The notes under the pieces were generated by a model. The model was not told where the DNA came from, did no database searches, and saw only the letters and a program-made list of their open reading frames with translations. Position numbers and translations under genes: made by a program. From Stichopus chloronotus (lineage: Eukaryota; Echinodermata; Holothuroidea; Aspidochirotida; Stichopodidae), in contig CM037833.1 in the NCBI GenBank assembly GCA_021234535.1, forward strand, positions 5,788,709 through 5,852,708: a DNA stretch of 64,000 bases. The letters run 5' to 3'. This document shows, piece after piece, positions 41,187 through 54,342 of this stretch. The first letter of the stretch is position 1; each line of letters begins with the position of its first letter.

Positions 41187-42060
41187 ACCAGAATCTAGCA
41201 TGACTTGCAATTTTGCCTTTAGTCTACTTAAAGATACAACACACAGTGCAAGTTTCCCTGGTTTGATACACAGTAGTCATTTGTTTAAAGCTTACCTGAA
41301 CTACTGTAAAGTGAGATAGGGCGTTTAAAATACACCAACATGGCATACAAAGAAATTCGCTTTAACCATTGTTAAACCATTCAGTCTCATCAATAAATAT
41401 CTGTCAAAGCTTCATCTCCTCAAAACATTATGCATGTGATGAGTAACATATGCATCATTTGAATTTTAAAAAGTTTGCGTGAACAAATTATATTGTTGAG
41501 CAACAAATAACTAAATGTCTGATCTGTGAGAATCTTATTCCTTGAAAATAAGGCTACTAATTCGTTATTTTGAATAATCTATCATTCTATGTCGACAAAT
41601 AATGGTTTTAAAAACCCTACTTCCCTGTAAACTTATACAGTAAATGTTTAAGTCCATTGAGCACCTGGCTCAACAGACTGTATGATTTATTCTGGACATT
41701 GCGGTTTCTAGTGGCAGTCAACTGTAATAAATTATGTCAGATAGCAGTGACCAATTTGAACAGAGGTGGGTCAGTTACAATTGGATTCATTCAATTAAGC
41801 AATCACAGTTCATGGACGCTCAAGGGTATTTGATCCAAATGATCAGTAATTTAGTTCCTTTTATAAAGCTAATAACCCGTGGTATATTTAATCAATTCCA
41901 ATTTACAATTCATGCATGCTCACATGTCCTTATGAGGACAGTGGCATAAGGTTTGCCAAATAATAATCTTCATCTTTTCTTCGTGGTTATCGAAGAGACT
42001 ATGTTGGTATGTCCTAAAAGAAGTTCTCAAATCAACAAGAGGATTCTACATTACAAGTAT
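41187..42060. other. non-coding, counterpart of 4,391-5,100
   Basis: Includes about 50 bp near 41,270-41,320 and 60-70 bp near 41,595-41,655 absent from unit 1. No gene. Confidence 0.4.
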
Positions 42061-42074
42061 AAAATTCACTAGAA

Positions 42075-42660
42075 GGACCCTTCACATTTTGACCTCCCAT
42101 GACCCCAAATGACCTTTCACCTCTGCCCAAAAAAAGGGATCATCTACTCGATATGGGCAATCCACACAGTAACTATGAGATCTATCACATTTATCGTTCT
42201 GGAGATATCGTGTTTACGAACAATTTTCAAGGTATTTACCTTTTGACCTCTGGTGACCCTTGTACTCAATAAGATACACCTACACACTTCGTATGACATC
42301 TGTTCCAGCTTCTCTACTTGAGATATCGTGTTTACATGGTTTTCACAATTTGACCCCGTTGACCCCAAATGACCTTTGACCTCCACTGAAAACGATAGGG
42401 TTCCTCTACTCAACATGGTTCAACTACAACTAAACATGAGATTTCTACAAGCTTCCTTTCTTGAGATATCGTGCTTACAAGGTTTTTACAATTTGACCCC
42501 TGTTGACCCCAAATGATCTTAGGGATCATCTACTAAATAAGGGCAACCTTCATGCCAAGTCTGAGATCACTCAGAGTTACGCTTCTTGAGACGCACATAC
42601 ACGCACATACATACACACACACGACATCATCATCGCATAGATTCCTTCGGCAAGGAATTA
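42075..42660. repeat. TGACC-type array with hairpin end, unit 2
   Basis: Counterpart of 5,120-5,910 with about one fewer repeat unit, the CA tract at about 42,595-42,620 and the same ATTCCTTcggcAAGGAAT hairpin. Confidence 0.75.
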
Positions 42661-43784
42661 AAAACAGGTGGAAAACCGGGAAATCTTCAGAGAAACAAAA
42701 TAAATGAGGGAGAACGGGGCAAAATGTTAAAAAAAAATTATTGAGAGGAAGCCCTGTTGTTCGTTATTGCTTGCGAAACTCACATAGGCGAATCGCGCGA
42801 CCACGATGTACAGTATATCCACAATGACCAGACAGATGATTCGCGCAGTGCTCGTGCACAATTTCATCTCCGTCGGTACATACACAACATACATAGCGGA
42901 GGAGCAAGCAGACCCATTCGGAGGTTTTTACCTTTGTACCTTCTTTACGTTTAACATCTTACACCCTGATGCAATGCTAATTCCAAACACCTTTCTGGAA
43001 AACATACCGTTACATGCAGTAAAACCATTGTTGTGATCAAACCATTTTGAAACAGGGGAAATGACTTTTAGTTTGGTACAAATGTCGTGGCCGCAACAGC
43101 TGGTTGATTTTGGGTATTAGGAATGCGATAAATGTCACAGGTGTTTTGTGTGAGCTAGACGTCCAGACACCAAACTACAAGACGTCAAATAAACTAGAAA
43201 ATTGTCAAGTCGGAAAGGGTAAAAACATGAATAGAAATGGATGTGAAGCTAGCCAACCAAAAAACGACTTAAGGGGATATTCGAGTGGCAATATTCGTGA
43301 ATGCAAAGAAATTGCCCCCCACGGTGTTGAACTTGTAATTTTTTGGGGGTCCTGTACATATGTATATACTGTATCTGTGTGGTTCTATTACTGTAAGGAA
43401 CATTATCTTCTGTTTCATTTGGTAGTTTGTAAATAGTTCACGTTTTTGCTTTTTCTGTGACGGTTTGAGTTGTGTTGTCGTTTCTGTGCCGTTTTGATGC
43501 ACTTAAAAGTAGTATACATGGCTGCTACATACCTAAATGGCAGGAAAATATCCCCTTCATTACTATTCCAATTACGTACAGTTCAGTTACATACTTTCTG
43601 ATCGACTAACTTGAGAAGCGAGGGGATATCAACTGGTTTCTTCACACGGCTTTACTTTTTACGACGTATTATCCATTTTTCCGGGTACACCTGGTATGTT
43701 TGGTATACTTGTTAACTGTTAATTTTGATACTGTAGGTGTAGGTGTCAATGCCATGCCTACATATACCACACAGTTCATTTACA
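42661..43784. other. non-coding, counterpart of 5,911-6,890
   Basis: Contains an extra stretch of about 110 bp near 43,595-43,715 not present in unit 1. No gene. Confidence 0.4.
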
Positions 43785-44120
43785 AGGTTTTCACACTTTG
43801 ACCCTTGTTGACCTGAAATGACCGTTGACCACCATTTAAAAAAATTGCGTTCTTGTACTCGTACAAGTACGTACTTCATATGACACCTGTCCAAGCTTCC
43901 CTTCTTGAGATATTGTTTACAAGATTTTCACAATTTTACCCCTGTTGACCCCAAATGACCTTTGACCTCCACCAAAAACAAAAGGTTTCTTCTACTTAAT
44001 GTAGTACACCTACATACCAAGTATGAGATTTGTCCAAGCTTTGCTTCTTGAGATATCATGTTTACAAGCAAGCGTCACGGACATACACACCCAGACACAC
44101 ATACATACACACACATGCAT
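43785..44120. repeat. second TGACC-type array, unit 2
   Basis: Counterpart of 6,895-7,400, one repeat shorter. Confidence 0.7.
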
Positions 44121-44184
44121 GATTAGAAAGGTTACGATTATCATCGAAACCAAAAACTGAAATTTTATACTCACAATTTTACAG

Positions 44185-44352
44185 GTGGGATGGTTACAAC
44201 GTGGCTGACCGTCCCTTGAAGCCACGACCGAAGAAAGATTGGCCAAGCATCCTAGCAAACTGCAACGCTTCGACAAGATCAAGGTTGTGATGCAGGAAGG
44301 CACAAACAGTGAAAGAAAAATTGTGTACATTAACGATCCGTACAAAGGATAT
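44185..44352 (+). pseudogene. BEN gene exon A, unit 2
   Basis: As in unit 1, with one codon deleted in the Glu/Lys-rich middle and two amino-acid changes near the end (Arg to Gln and Leu to Val). AG acceptor and GTAAGT donor intact. Confidence 0.45.
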
Positions 44353-45230
44353 GTAAGTGTTTAAAAAATCACGTTAATTCTAGTGCAAAGAAATGGCAGT
44401 GGGCACTGTCAACTTGACTGGTACTAATTTCGAGTGATTTTCACCCTAGTTTTAGCGATCGAAATGCATGTCAGCGCGTTGCTACTGGTCATTTTATCAT
44501 TTTTTATATATCAATGTATTTCATTCTGTTTACCTTTGTTTGTGATCTCATAGGTGACAAAGCGACAACTTCGCGCCCAATACATTTGACGCACCATGTA
44601 CCTTATTCATGATTTGAATGAATTTTGCACTGGGGTATGGGTCATTTCAGTTGGCTGGGTGTGGGGTGTCACAGGATTTCCTGTCTGATAGACCATCTAA
44701 ACGTATCGCCAGTTTCGCGGCCTTAGGAGAGATCTCCTAATTTGCAACTTTCGTCCGAACATCCTGCCATTGGGTTAGAGTACGGTAATGAAAGACTATG
44801 ACATCAGGCTCGCGTATGCTTATTTTTCCATAAGCTGCTTTTTCTGTAGCTACTTTTGATAGAGATTTCCTCATTGCAAAATTTTTGAGACTGGTGCGTA
44901 GGAGTGCCATGTGTAATGAAAAAATTCAGAATTTACTATCACTTTCCAGAAAAACCCGAAAATTGACCTTTTGTAAATATATGATTCGTATCAGAGTAGC
45001 ACGAATACAAAATGAAAACCAAATGTCACAATGTTGAGGAATAGTTTTTACCGGACCGTTGTACGAACAACAGATTTTTTTAAAATATCGCATTTATCAT
45101 TCAATACGGTACGTATACTAGCCTTACCTCGGCAGTTTGAATTCGGATACGGCAATAAGACAATGTGAACTCATATATGACTATTCTCACATAGCCTGCG
45201 CTTTTATCTCATTTTGAAGGTAATCCCAAG

Positions 45231-45459
45231 ATGTAAACAAAAACAATCCACTACGAGTTATTGTCAGGGTGGACCGAAACTAGTTTGGAAAAATCCATAG
45301 GTCATCCAAACAAGAATTTTGACGAAACGTCAGGTACACTGGAAAGTAACCCACCATCGCCGAGGGTCACCCTTACCCCTCCGCCATGGACACTAGAAGA
45401 ACGTGAAGAACCTGCAAATAGCTTCCACCCCTACTAAGAGGCGAAAAGGGGATAAGACA
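45231..45459 (+). pseudogene. BEN gene exon B, unit 2
   Basis: Keeps the G missing in unit 1 (VTLTPPPWTLEEREEP is open), but it has a 20-bp insertion-like difference near 45,297-45,317 and an extra A after CCTGCA, each breaking the frame. Confidence 0.42.
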
Positions 45460-45814
45460 GTAAGTTTCACATGTTTGTTTGTTCGTCCGACTGTACGTTT
45501 AACTGTGTGTCTGTTTGTCAGTCTGTCTAACTGTATGCATGTCTGTCTGTCCATACCCGTCTGTCTATCTAGTGTGTATGCGTGTACAGGTGTGTGTGAT
45601 AATTTACCGTGTCACAGAGAGATTTGGCTGATACAATATATACCGGCGAAATACCAAACATAGATTACTCGGATCAGTTAGCTGTTGAGAAATCTGTGAA
45701 TGAATGCCCACGTTTCGTCAGGATAAAGTGAAGTTGTTCCTCTAAAACTTTTGACAACCGACCAAGTGTGTCCTTGTACGAACGACGTCTTTTTTTTCCT
45801 TCTCATTTGTAGAG

Positions 45815-45880
45815 TTTACCCCGCATAATCAATACCGATCAAAGAGGAAAAACACCGCAACCGTGGCTGTGACCAAAAAG
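45815..45880 (+). pseudogene. BEN gene exon C, unit 2
   Basis: Same splice sites and length as 9,183-9,248. Two substitutions noted by eye. Confidence 0.38.
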
Positions 45881-46149
45881 GTAAAACATGAAGCTGCAGG
45901 ATTTCGCCTGCATGTATACAGTGCAAAGTAGTTATAATATGACCTATTGTATTTCAGTGCATCTGCGCATGTTAAACAAAGGATTTCCTATCACCTTCCA
46001 AAAATGCATATGGAAGAATCACGTGTAAATAGGATTTTTGAAACAAATCACAGAATGAACGACTGATCTGGTTGGATGTTTCTAGCCGAGTGTGTGCCTC
46101 CAATTCTCACTTTATACAAAATAGTGCAATTATTTGTGCCACATGTTTT

Positions 46150-46900
46150 TGGAAGGTCAACGGTCATTTGGGGTCAACAGGGGTCACATAGTGAAAGGGC
46201 GTGTGACATGAAAATGACATTTTTTAGAATTGGGTGCATTCAGCATTGGAAATGTTAAAAATAGCCACAAATTCCATCATCTGTCACAACTTGACCAAAT
46301 TACAGACAAATTAGTGTTTCACAGCTGTATCATAAATAATCATTGGCTTAGTATGGAAATTTGTGACGTCAAGAGATAGACTCCTATGATATGTATTTTT
46401 CTCATCAAAAATATCGATAACACTCACCAATGTGAGCATATAGGTTAACACAAGATATACTGACACTGCAACATGCGGCGGTGAATGTGGGTGGGTGTAT
46501 GTGACGTGTACCTTGTAAACACGATAGGGAAGATTCAGCCAATATCACATTAGGTATGTAGGTGTACTACACGAAGTACAAAATCCGTTTTGATTTGAGG
46601 TCAACGGAGGTCACATTGTGAAAACTTTATAAACATGATATCTCAACAAGAGAAGCTGGGGCAAATCTTACATGTGGTATGTAGGGGTACAAGAGTCCGA
46701 TTAATTTGGTGAAGGTCAAAGGTCATTCGAGGTCAACAGGGGTCAAATTGAGAAAACCTTGTAAACATCTCAAGAAGGGAATCTTGGACAAATATTATAT
46801 TTGGTATGTAGGTGTACCACATTGATTACAACATGCCTATTGATTTTGTTGAAGTTTAAAGGGCCATTTGAGGTCAACAGTAGTCAAATTGACTAGTTGA
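46150..46900. repeat. third TGACC-type array, unit 2
   Basis: Counterpart of 9,515-10,115, longer by about one repeat (46,735-46,840) and with an insertion near 46,440-46,490. Confidence 0.72.
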
Positions 46901-46958
46901 TTTATAGTTGATTTAAAGATAGATTGATTAACAGATTTATTTTGTTTGTTCGTTGCAG

Positions 46959-47944
46959 ACCGCTAAAGTTCTCAGTACAGGTGCGCCAAGACGAGTGTTC
47001 AGTTCAGGCCCGCACGTAACTAGTGGCCACTTGCTCAGTGTCAACCATTAGGATGCAAAAGAACAAAGAGTTGCTCAAACAGAAGAAAGATGAGGTCATG
47101 ACCAAGGCAACATCTGAACGGAATCGCGTACGCCTACAACGTCGCCCCATTCCTAACCACAGCACACAAGCCATTGGGATGAGAGAAGGCCAACTCAGAC
47201 AAATGATGTTGAAAATGCCAGTATTACCACCTTAAAAGATGAAGTTCATCAACTTCGCACAATGCTCGAGGCATTGCAACAGCATGTCAAGAAAGTCGAA
47301 GCTGATGTTGCAGAGCGTATCGTTAAGCGATACATCAGCAATTTTTGCTGAGAGTATGGAGGTGTTGAACGAAGATCCTTCGAAGACGATTCATTTTCGA
47401 CGCAATTGCCAGATGTAAATAGTTCTCTTCCTGCTACTTCTTCATCAGGTTTTATTGGAAGTTCATCTCCACTCGCCCGACCTCAGTTATTGCAGCAACT
47501 GCTGCTCAAAACACATCTGTCACCCCATCTAAAGTAGATGGAAACATCGGGCAGTCAACGGGAGCTTGTGAGTTAGCTCACACGTTCAAAGAATCTGCCG
47601 TGCTATACCGACCGACCCTCTGTGATTGCACGTAAATTGGTCGGTGTAATGTTCACTCGAAGGGAGACAGAGTAGTGCAACTGCAATGGTACCACGGTAG
47701 AGAAGGTCTGCCGCCCGAAAAGTTAGCCTCCCTTAAAAAATACTTGTTTGAGATAACTCAGACTCCAGTCAGCAGACAGACAGCTGTCTGGAAGAGTGTT
47801 ACAACTTCAGTAGATGCCTCCTTTCGCAGCCTGCGAGCGTACAAAAAGAAAAAACAGTTGCAAGTAGCACGGGCTGAGTATATTAAGAAATATCCAGCTC
47901 ACCAATTGTGCCCAATAGAAATGAGATCAAAATATTGGGCCTAA
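46959..47944 (+). pseudogene. BEN gene exon D with BEN domain, unit 2
   Basis: Proper TTGCAG acceptor. Same internal frameshifts as unit 1. The BEN C-terminal half is open from about 47,675 to a TAA at 47,942 and ends EYIKKYPAHQLCPIEM, a stretch deleted in unit 1. The longer tail is probably ancestral. Confidence 0.5.
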
Positions 47945-48449
47945 TACAAGAAAGTCACGCTAATATCATGTCTGGTTGTCGCGATATCCCTATTCTTTTA
48001 AATTTACTAGAATTTAACAATACAGAATTTAACATGTGTATTTTAGTAGTTAAAATAAGAACCATGTGCATTTTTCTAAAAAAATAGAATAACATATACA
48101 AAAACTTCTTTAGGAAGAACCGTACAAAATCTAGCGTATCTATTGCAACTCATTGATACCAAACTGCGAGAGTAAAGGACTTCAAATCATTTGAAATGTT
48201 TTATCGCATACTTATTTAGCGTCAAATGAATATATACGTGTAAATTTCTTTCATTTTATGTGCTTAATTATAGAACACCTAAAATGACAAAGCAAATACC
48301 CTTGGCGGACGTCACCAACGCACCCGCTGGAAACCCTCCTACTTCGAGAACATGTGAATTTTATATGGGTAGAAAATTTGACAGACATAATGACAATCTG
48401 CTCATGTCAACCGATTGTTGATTACATTCATTTCTTTTCCTTCATTTAG

Positions 48450-49230
48450 GTGTAATGCGAGAAAGAAGGGTGTAACAGGCGGTTCAAAAATCGCCATAAC
48501 ATGAAGGGGCATGTAAGAAAGGTACATACCCCATACACGCAGTTATGCAATCAATGCGGTCGGAGTTCAGAACAAAGTGGGAGTTGGAGCGTCATGAAAA
48601 ATCAGTGTATGCGCACAATCGTCAAAGAAAGACAGAAGAAATACCGTAGGAATTGGAAACAGCGCCGATGCAGGTGGATCACGGGGACGTGACGAGTTAC
48701 ACCTCGGGGGGTCGTGGCCTGGAACCACCGATTTGGGCCGACATCCCTGCTAGGGGGAGGGGGAAACCCACAAAAGGGGATGGGATCCAGTACCCAGCCT
48801 GGCACGGCCCCTGTATTTCGCCACTACAAAATTAAAATTTCAATTTTCTTCTTCGGCAGATCCACCCTATGTTCCTGACACGTCGAGTACAGCATCCAGC
48901 CTGGATGACACAACTTCAAGCAGCGAAAATGAGGGTAATCCTGTCCGACGAGGCCGGAAGCGAGCACGAAACTTACCAAAATGGAAGAAAAGCGTTCCTA
49001 AAACAAACCGCGCATAGGGCTTCAAGTATGCAGAAGTCAATGATGAGGAAGCTTCTGCAAAGTGTTACGAAAAATCAGCCAAGAAAGAAGGGAAAGCATT
49101 TTTGACTCCTACGGACTTAGACATGGCTAGTTGGACAGAGAGGCAAGCTCCAGGCACAGTTAGACAAACTCCCCGCACCAGACCTGCAGATTTTACCGGA
49201 ACCTCAATCCAGTTCTGAGGTAGGAGAAGA
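48450..49230 (+). pseudogene. C2H2-like and Ser/acidic exon remnant, unit 2
   Basis: Counterpart of 11,583-12,320. The first finger keeps FKNRHNMKGHVRKVHTPY, and the same one-base shift before the second finger is present. Two short stretches absent in unit 1 (near 49,060 and 49,160) are retained. Confidence 0.38.
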
Positions 49231-49239
49231 GAGTGGTTG

Positions 49240-50450
49240 ACGAGAGTCTACCACCGCAGCTGGAGTGCTCAGATCGCGTAGCAAATCCACACTCGATACT
49301 AGCGTCTTCTGGACCCATGCCGACCAAGGGAAAGAAGAGTCAAAACCCTCCTTTGGCAAAGGAGAAGTCGATAGTAAAAAGGAAGCGCAGCCCTTGTACA
49401 TCTCACTCTGCTAGAAGCAATCAGACAGCCCTCCACGAAGCACCTCCAGATCAAGCTCTACCAACATCGACCTTCACTCAATGCTCTGCCCTGTGTCAAC
49501 ACAGGGTCTTTGGGTGAGCAAATAATGGCTTGGGGGTATGTAACTCATGAGCAATAAGGAAGGCTATGCTTGGATACATCTGTGTAACCGTTCAGTAACT
49601 TCATTATGATCTCTGTTTGAATTTCTCACAAGTCAGCTAGATACAATATCATTCCAGTTCTGTTCATGTCAACCAGATTGCTGTTCACTTCTTCGATTTG
49701 GGTTGTGGGGTATGTCACCCACTGATTCAAGAGTTGCAATTGATGTGAAAATATTGAAATTGCGAAGTGCACTTGAGTTGGAATGTCACATTTCTACTAA
49801 GGGCTTTTGGAATACACTTCAAAGTTTGAATTGAAGAAAGTTTGAACTAATTGAAGAAGAGAAGTGACTATTCGCAGCTGGAGTGCTCAGATCGCGTAGC
49901 AAATCCACATCCGATACTGACGTCTTCTGGAACCATGCCGACCAAGGGAAAGAAGAGTCAAAGCCTTCCTTTGACAAAGGAGAAGTCGATAGTAAAAAAG
50001 AAGCGCAGCCCTTGTACACCTCAGACTGCTAGAGGCAATCAGACAGCCCCCCAACGAAGCACCTCCAGATCAAGCTCTATCAACATCGACCTTCACTCAA
50101 TGCTCTGCCCTGTGTCAATACGTACTTTGAAATTATACTCATGAGCAATAAGGAAGGCTATGCTTAGATACATTTGTGTAACCGTTCAAGTAACCTCATT
50201 ATGATCTCTGTTTGAATTTCTCACAAGTCAGCTAGATACAATATCATTCCAGTTCTGTTCATGTCAACCAGATTGCTGTTCACTTCTTCGATTTGGGTTG
50301 TGGGGTATGTCACCCACTGATCCAAGAGTTGCAATTGATGAGAAAATATTGAAATTACGAAGTGCACTTGAGTTGGAATGTCACATTTCTACTAAGGGCT
50401 TTTGGAATACACTTCAAAGTTTGAATTGAAAGTCTGAACTAATTGAAGAA
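49240..50450. repeat. local tandem pair of about 0.6 kb, unit 2
   Basis: 'CGCAGCTGGAGTGCTCAGAT' and the following sequence occur at about 49,255 and again at about 49,874, each followed by the same ACTCATGAGCAATAAGG and TGGGTTGTGGGGTATGTCA blocks. Unit 1 keeps the start of the first and the end of the second. Confidence 0.72.
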
Positions 50451-52075
50451 GAGAAGTTACTATTTCTTTCTTTACACATGCAATTTTCAGATCAAGTTCT
50501 TTGTTTAGTATAGTACTTACTGTGTTCGATATAAAGTACATCAAATTAGAGTGGGTCAAGCTTTGTATACGAGTTAATTATCGGTTAATTCATTGTATGA
50601 TTATACTTGATACATTGGATTTTATGTCACCTTTCATTGATTCTTTTTGAAAGTTTTGAAAGTTTTTAGTGTGTGATGTCACGTGATCGCAGATAACCTT
50701 TGACTTCCTTAAAAACAGTACGGTCATTCCACTGGATGTAACACATTCACATGCTATGTACCAAAAGGTTTGATGATTTGTCTTGAGATATCATGTTATC
50801 AAACTTTTCAACTTTAGTCCTCTTCTGTCAATAGACGACCTATGATTGCCACTTAGAACAACTATTTTTCTCCTGTATTGAACGCATTGCTGTGTTACGG
50901 ATTTACAGCTTCCATGATGTTTATCTTGCGACATCACGAAATTTTGGACTGCTGGGTCCCCAGGTGACCTCAAATGAAGTTTGAAGTCCAACACAAACAT
51001 ATGCAGCAATACGTGCCGAGTGTGAGAAACGTATTTTTTTTTTATAAAGGTATCGTGTTATAAGTTAAATGTAACAAACACACAGACATACACACGCAAT
51101 CATAGGTTTCTGTTTTCATCTGAACTAATTTACATCGTGGAAACCGCAATGCATTTGCACGCGTTTGTTGTACCTACACTGCCTACTAAAGCATGTAGGC
51201 AATACTATTTAAATCATTATGATCACACATGAAAAAAAAATATTGGGGTCACTATCACAAACTGAAAATCATTACTTGCATCGATTGCGCAATCAATTAA
51301 TACAACTGGTTTAGTCCATGATCTCTAAGTAGTCACCACACCTTTCGATTTCTTCGAAGTTTTTTCCATATCCTCAAGCTAACGAAACGTAAACACATCG
51401 GGATCTTACACGCGACTAGAATGAAGAAGCGCGTTTTTCACATCTAACGAGATTCATGGTCTTAACTGTCCAGTTGCTGAAAAACCACACACGGAAGATG
51501 TAAACATTGAGATTCCTAAAAGGACAAGAAATTACTGAATAGCAAACAATAAAAGAGCAGATGAGTTAAAAGAAGACTGCTTCACAGACATTTTATGCAG
51601 TCAACTCTTCTTAACATCCTGCTCCGCCAAGAGAAAGTCCAACGATAGAAGTGTCAATCACAGAGCAATAGCCGTGTTGCAATAGTCATGTTGCAAAAGG
51701 GCAACATTGCCATTGTTGCACAACTTTATAAACCATTAATGCAAGGGGATCCAATGGGGAGCTTTGGAGGCCTGCCCCTCCCCCTTTTGGAATTTTTTTT
51801 CACCATAGACTCTACACCTAACAATGCTCCAATATGTTGGTATGTGACCATGCCGTATTTGCGTTTGGGTTCCTAATTTTGCCCCCTTATTTTAGATGAT
51901 GTGAAAATGTAATAAAATTACCTGTAGTTTAGGTTCCCTGGTAGCGACTTTAATGCATATTGAACAATGAGAACACTAGCAAAATGCTAACCATCAACGT
52001 GTGATACATTGTATAAGAAAAATTAGTAAAACTGCAATGAATAATCATGTCATGTAATTGTCCTTCTATACAGGG
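50451..52075. other. non-coding, counterpart of 13,060-14,620
   Basis: Carries about 130 bp at 50,870-50,990 absent from unit 1. No gene recognised. Confidence 0.4.
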
Positions 52076-52084
52076 GGCTGCTGA

Positions 52085-52450
52085 AGAAGACAATCTGGTA
52101 TGGAATGGGCAGACAAGGTAGAAGCTGGTTTCAATGCTCAGAGATTTGATGGACAGCAAGAAGTCCTTGAAGATGCTGTTGAAGCTTCAGAGAGTAGTTC
52201 GGTACAGGACAATGAGGAGAGTGAAATACATGAGGATGCTTTAGAAGATACCTTAGATGATGTGGAGGGAGACCCTGTGTGGGAAGAGTTTGAAAGAGAG
52301 TACTACTATCCAGGACTGTTTGGCATTAGCTGTTACTCATGGTTCCCACAAGATGGAAAAGATATTAAAATGTCTCGGAATTTTTTTTCGGGGGGGGGAA
52401 CTGCCCAGGCTGGGAGAATCATGACATTAATTCCGGGAAAAAATTGTTGA
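52085..52450 (+). pseudogene. acidic exon, unit 2, 3' end deleted
   Basis: ATG at 52,100 opens the same acidic frame as 14,632-14,893. It jumps from the tyrosine-rich segment into downstream non-coding sequence through a deletion, so the natural C-terminus is lost. Confidence 0.35.
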
Positions 52451-53147
52451 AAAGTCATGGAACTTAAAAAAAACAGAATGCAGAAATGCATTGAGGTTTT
52501 GATGACCCGATTTAGAGAATTTTTTCCGGAATCTGATATAATAGCATTGACTATGTGTCACATTGAGCTACGTATGCTTTATATCAAATGTGAGATCTGC
52601 ACAATCTTCCTTTCTTGAGATCATATCTACATGTTCACAATCTGACGCTTCTTGACATGCGACGACCTACTTCCATTAAAGACTAACGTTCTTCTGCTAA
52701 ATGAGATAAAACTACACACTGAATACGACATCTGTGAAAGCTTCCCTTCTTGAGATAATATGTTTACAAGAGTTCCACACTGTGAGCCTGTTGAACGCAC
52801 ATAACCTTTGACCTTCACTAAAGAAAATCAAAAACTTCTTACTGAGAGTATACAACCAGTAAGTGATATACCAGGATAGTAGTAACAAATAATACCAACA
52901 GGAACTTTGTATGTAGAATAATAACCAAGGCCCAGGAGACTAATGATTAAGGCATTGGTAAGTGTTTTTGTTTCTGTGCCGTTTTCATGAAAAAGTACAG
53001 AGTGACAATGTTCGTTTTGATTTTATTCACATTCACTGATACCCAACAGGCCAGTTGGTCAAAATGTTATATGTAAATCAGAGTTCATTGTCTCTTGGAT
53101 AGAGTAAGTCCCTCCCAGTCGGAATTAGTTAAGAATCCTAACTCATC
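52451..53147. other. non-coding with degenerate TGACC array, unit 2
   Basis: Counterpart of 15,190-15,889, with the decayed array at about 52,575-52,825. Confidence 0.45.
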
Positions 53148-53279
53148 ATGGCAATCAAATCTACTTCTCTCAATGACGGCCAATCTATGGGTACACTTGA
53201 TATTGATAGAATGAGAACATCAAATGTAAACAGATTAATAACAGCAACCGAGGAGGGAGTACTGAGAGTATACAATACA
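53148..53279 (+). CDS. 'MAIKS' first exon, unit 2
   Basis: 44 codons from ATG to the GTAAGT donor. Two codons shorter than unit 1 and otherwise nearly identical. Confidence 0.4.
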
Positions 53280-53689
53280 GTAAGTAATTTGGATGTACAA
53301 TAATAACCAAGGCCCTGTAAACTAATGATTTAGGCATTGGTAAGTGCGAACATTTGTCTAGATTACGTCTTTTAGTGTTTCGCACTCGATTCTGTGTGAT
53401 TTCAGATTTTTTCCGTTCAAATTTTTCCACAGTTTTTGCTGCCAGTTCTTCCTAATTTAGTAAATGTACACACTATACATATGGCAGAGATACGCATTTG
53501 AAATGCTCATGTTTGTCACAAAAATTCATAATCCTGACCTCCAAAGTTTATAATATCAATCATGACACAACAGGAAGTAGAAATGGTGTGCGATGGAAGT
53601 TGTTAGCCATACAGATCTATACCGATAGTCACAGGATAGGCTGCAAGGTGTGTACGCAAAATTTGTAAAAGTTTTCATTACACAGTAAC

Positions 53690-53868
53690 GATGATCACCG
53701 TACAGTACAATACCGTGATGGAGTAGCGAGGTGTATGGTCGTCAGCGAGACTGGAGACATTTATGTTGGTTTGGTAGGATCCAACAAGGTGATAGTGTTT
53801 GATGGTGAATTAAATATCATTAAATCAATCACCTTGCTTAGAATCTGGAGTGGATGGCCAATTGGCTA
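53690..53868 (+). pseudogene. NHL-repeat-like exon fragment, unit 2 (single copy)
   Basis: Reads VARCMVVSETGDIYVGLVGS then VIVFDGELNIIKS. Only one copy here, against two in unit 1. Confidence 0.42.
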
Positions 53869-54193
53869 AGTGTAATAGCAGACACTTCAAAGGTTTTTAA
53901 TTTGCAAGAATCCGAGGTTAATTGTACACTTTACTGTGCAGAACATGTTTCTCTGGCTATGAAAGCAAAATACAGTAGCTGCAGTGTGCCAGTACTATAT
54001 TCCAATCGTGCGCTTTGAAAATCAACCAACAGAGTGTTTGTTTTGATTTTATTCCCATTCACATCATGGTAAACAAATCTCTTTCTCTCTCTGACGGCCA
54101 ATCGGACTGGCCTATCCCAAATCAGTTTGAGTTGTGGGATTGGGGTTTACTTTATTGGAGCCGGGGTAATCCAGAGCCGGAGCCGGGGTAATC

Positions 54194-54342
54194 CAGAGCC
54201 GTAGCCTGGGCAAAATCCCTGAGGGGGGGGGGGCAGTGAAGGCACTGCCCGTAGAGCATCACCATCCTTTAGCACTAAGTGTGTGGAAATTTCAGGGGGG
54301 AGGGGCAGTGGCCCCCTTGCTTCAATGCAGGCTACGGCCCTG
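54194..54342. mobile_element. intact MITE, empty Polinton target site
   Basis: 149 bp with inverted ends CAGAGCCGTAGCCTG / CAGGCTACGGCCCTG and an uninterrupted run of 11 G at the position where unit 1 has G7-Polinton-G7. A 20-bp direct repeat (GGAGCCGGGGTAATCCAGAG) precedes it. Confidence 0.75.
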
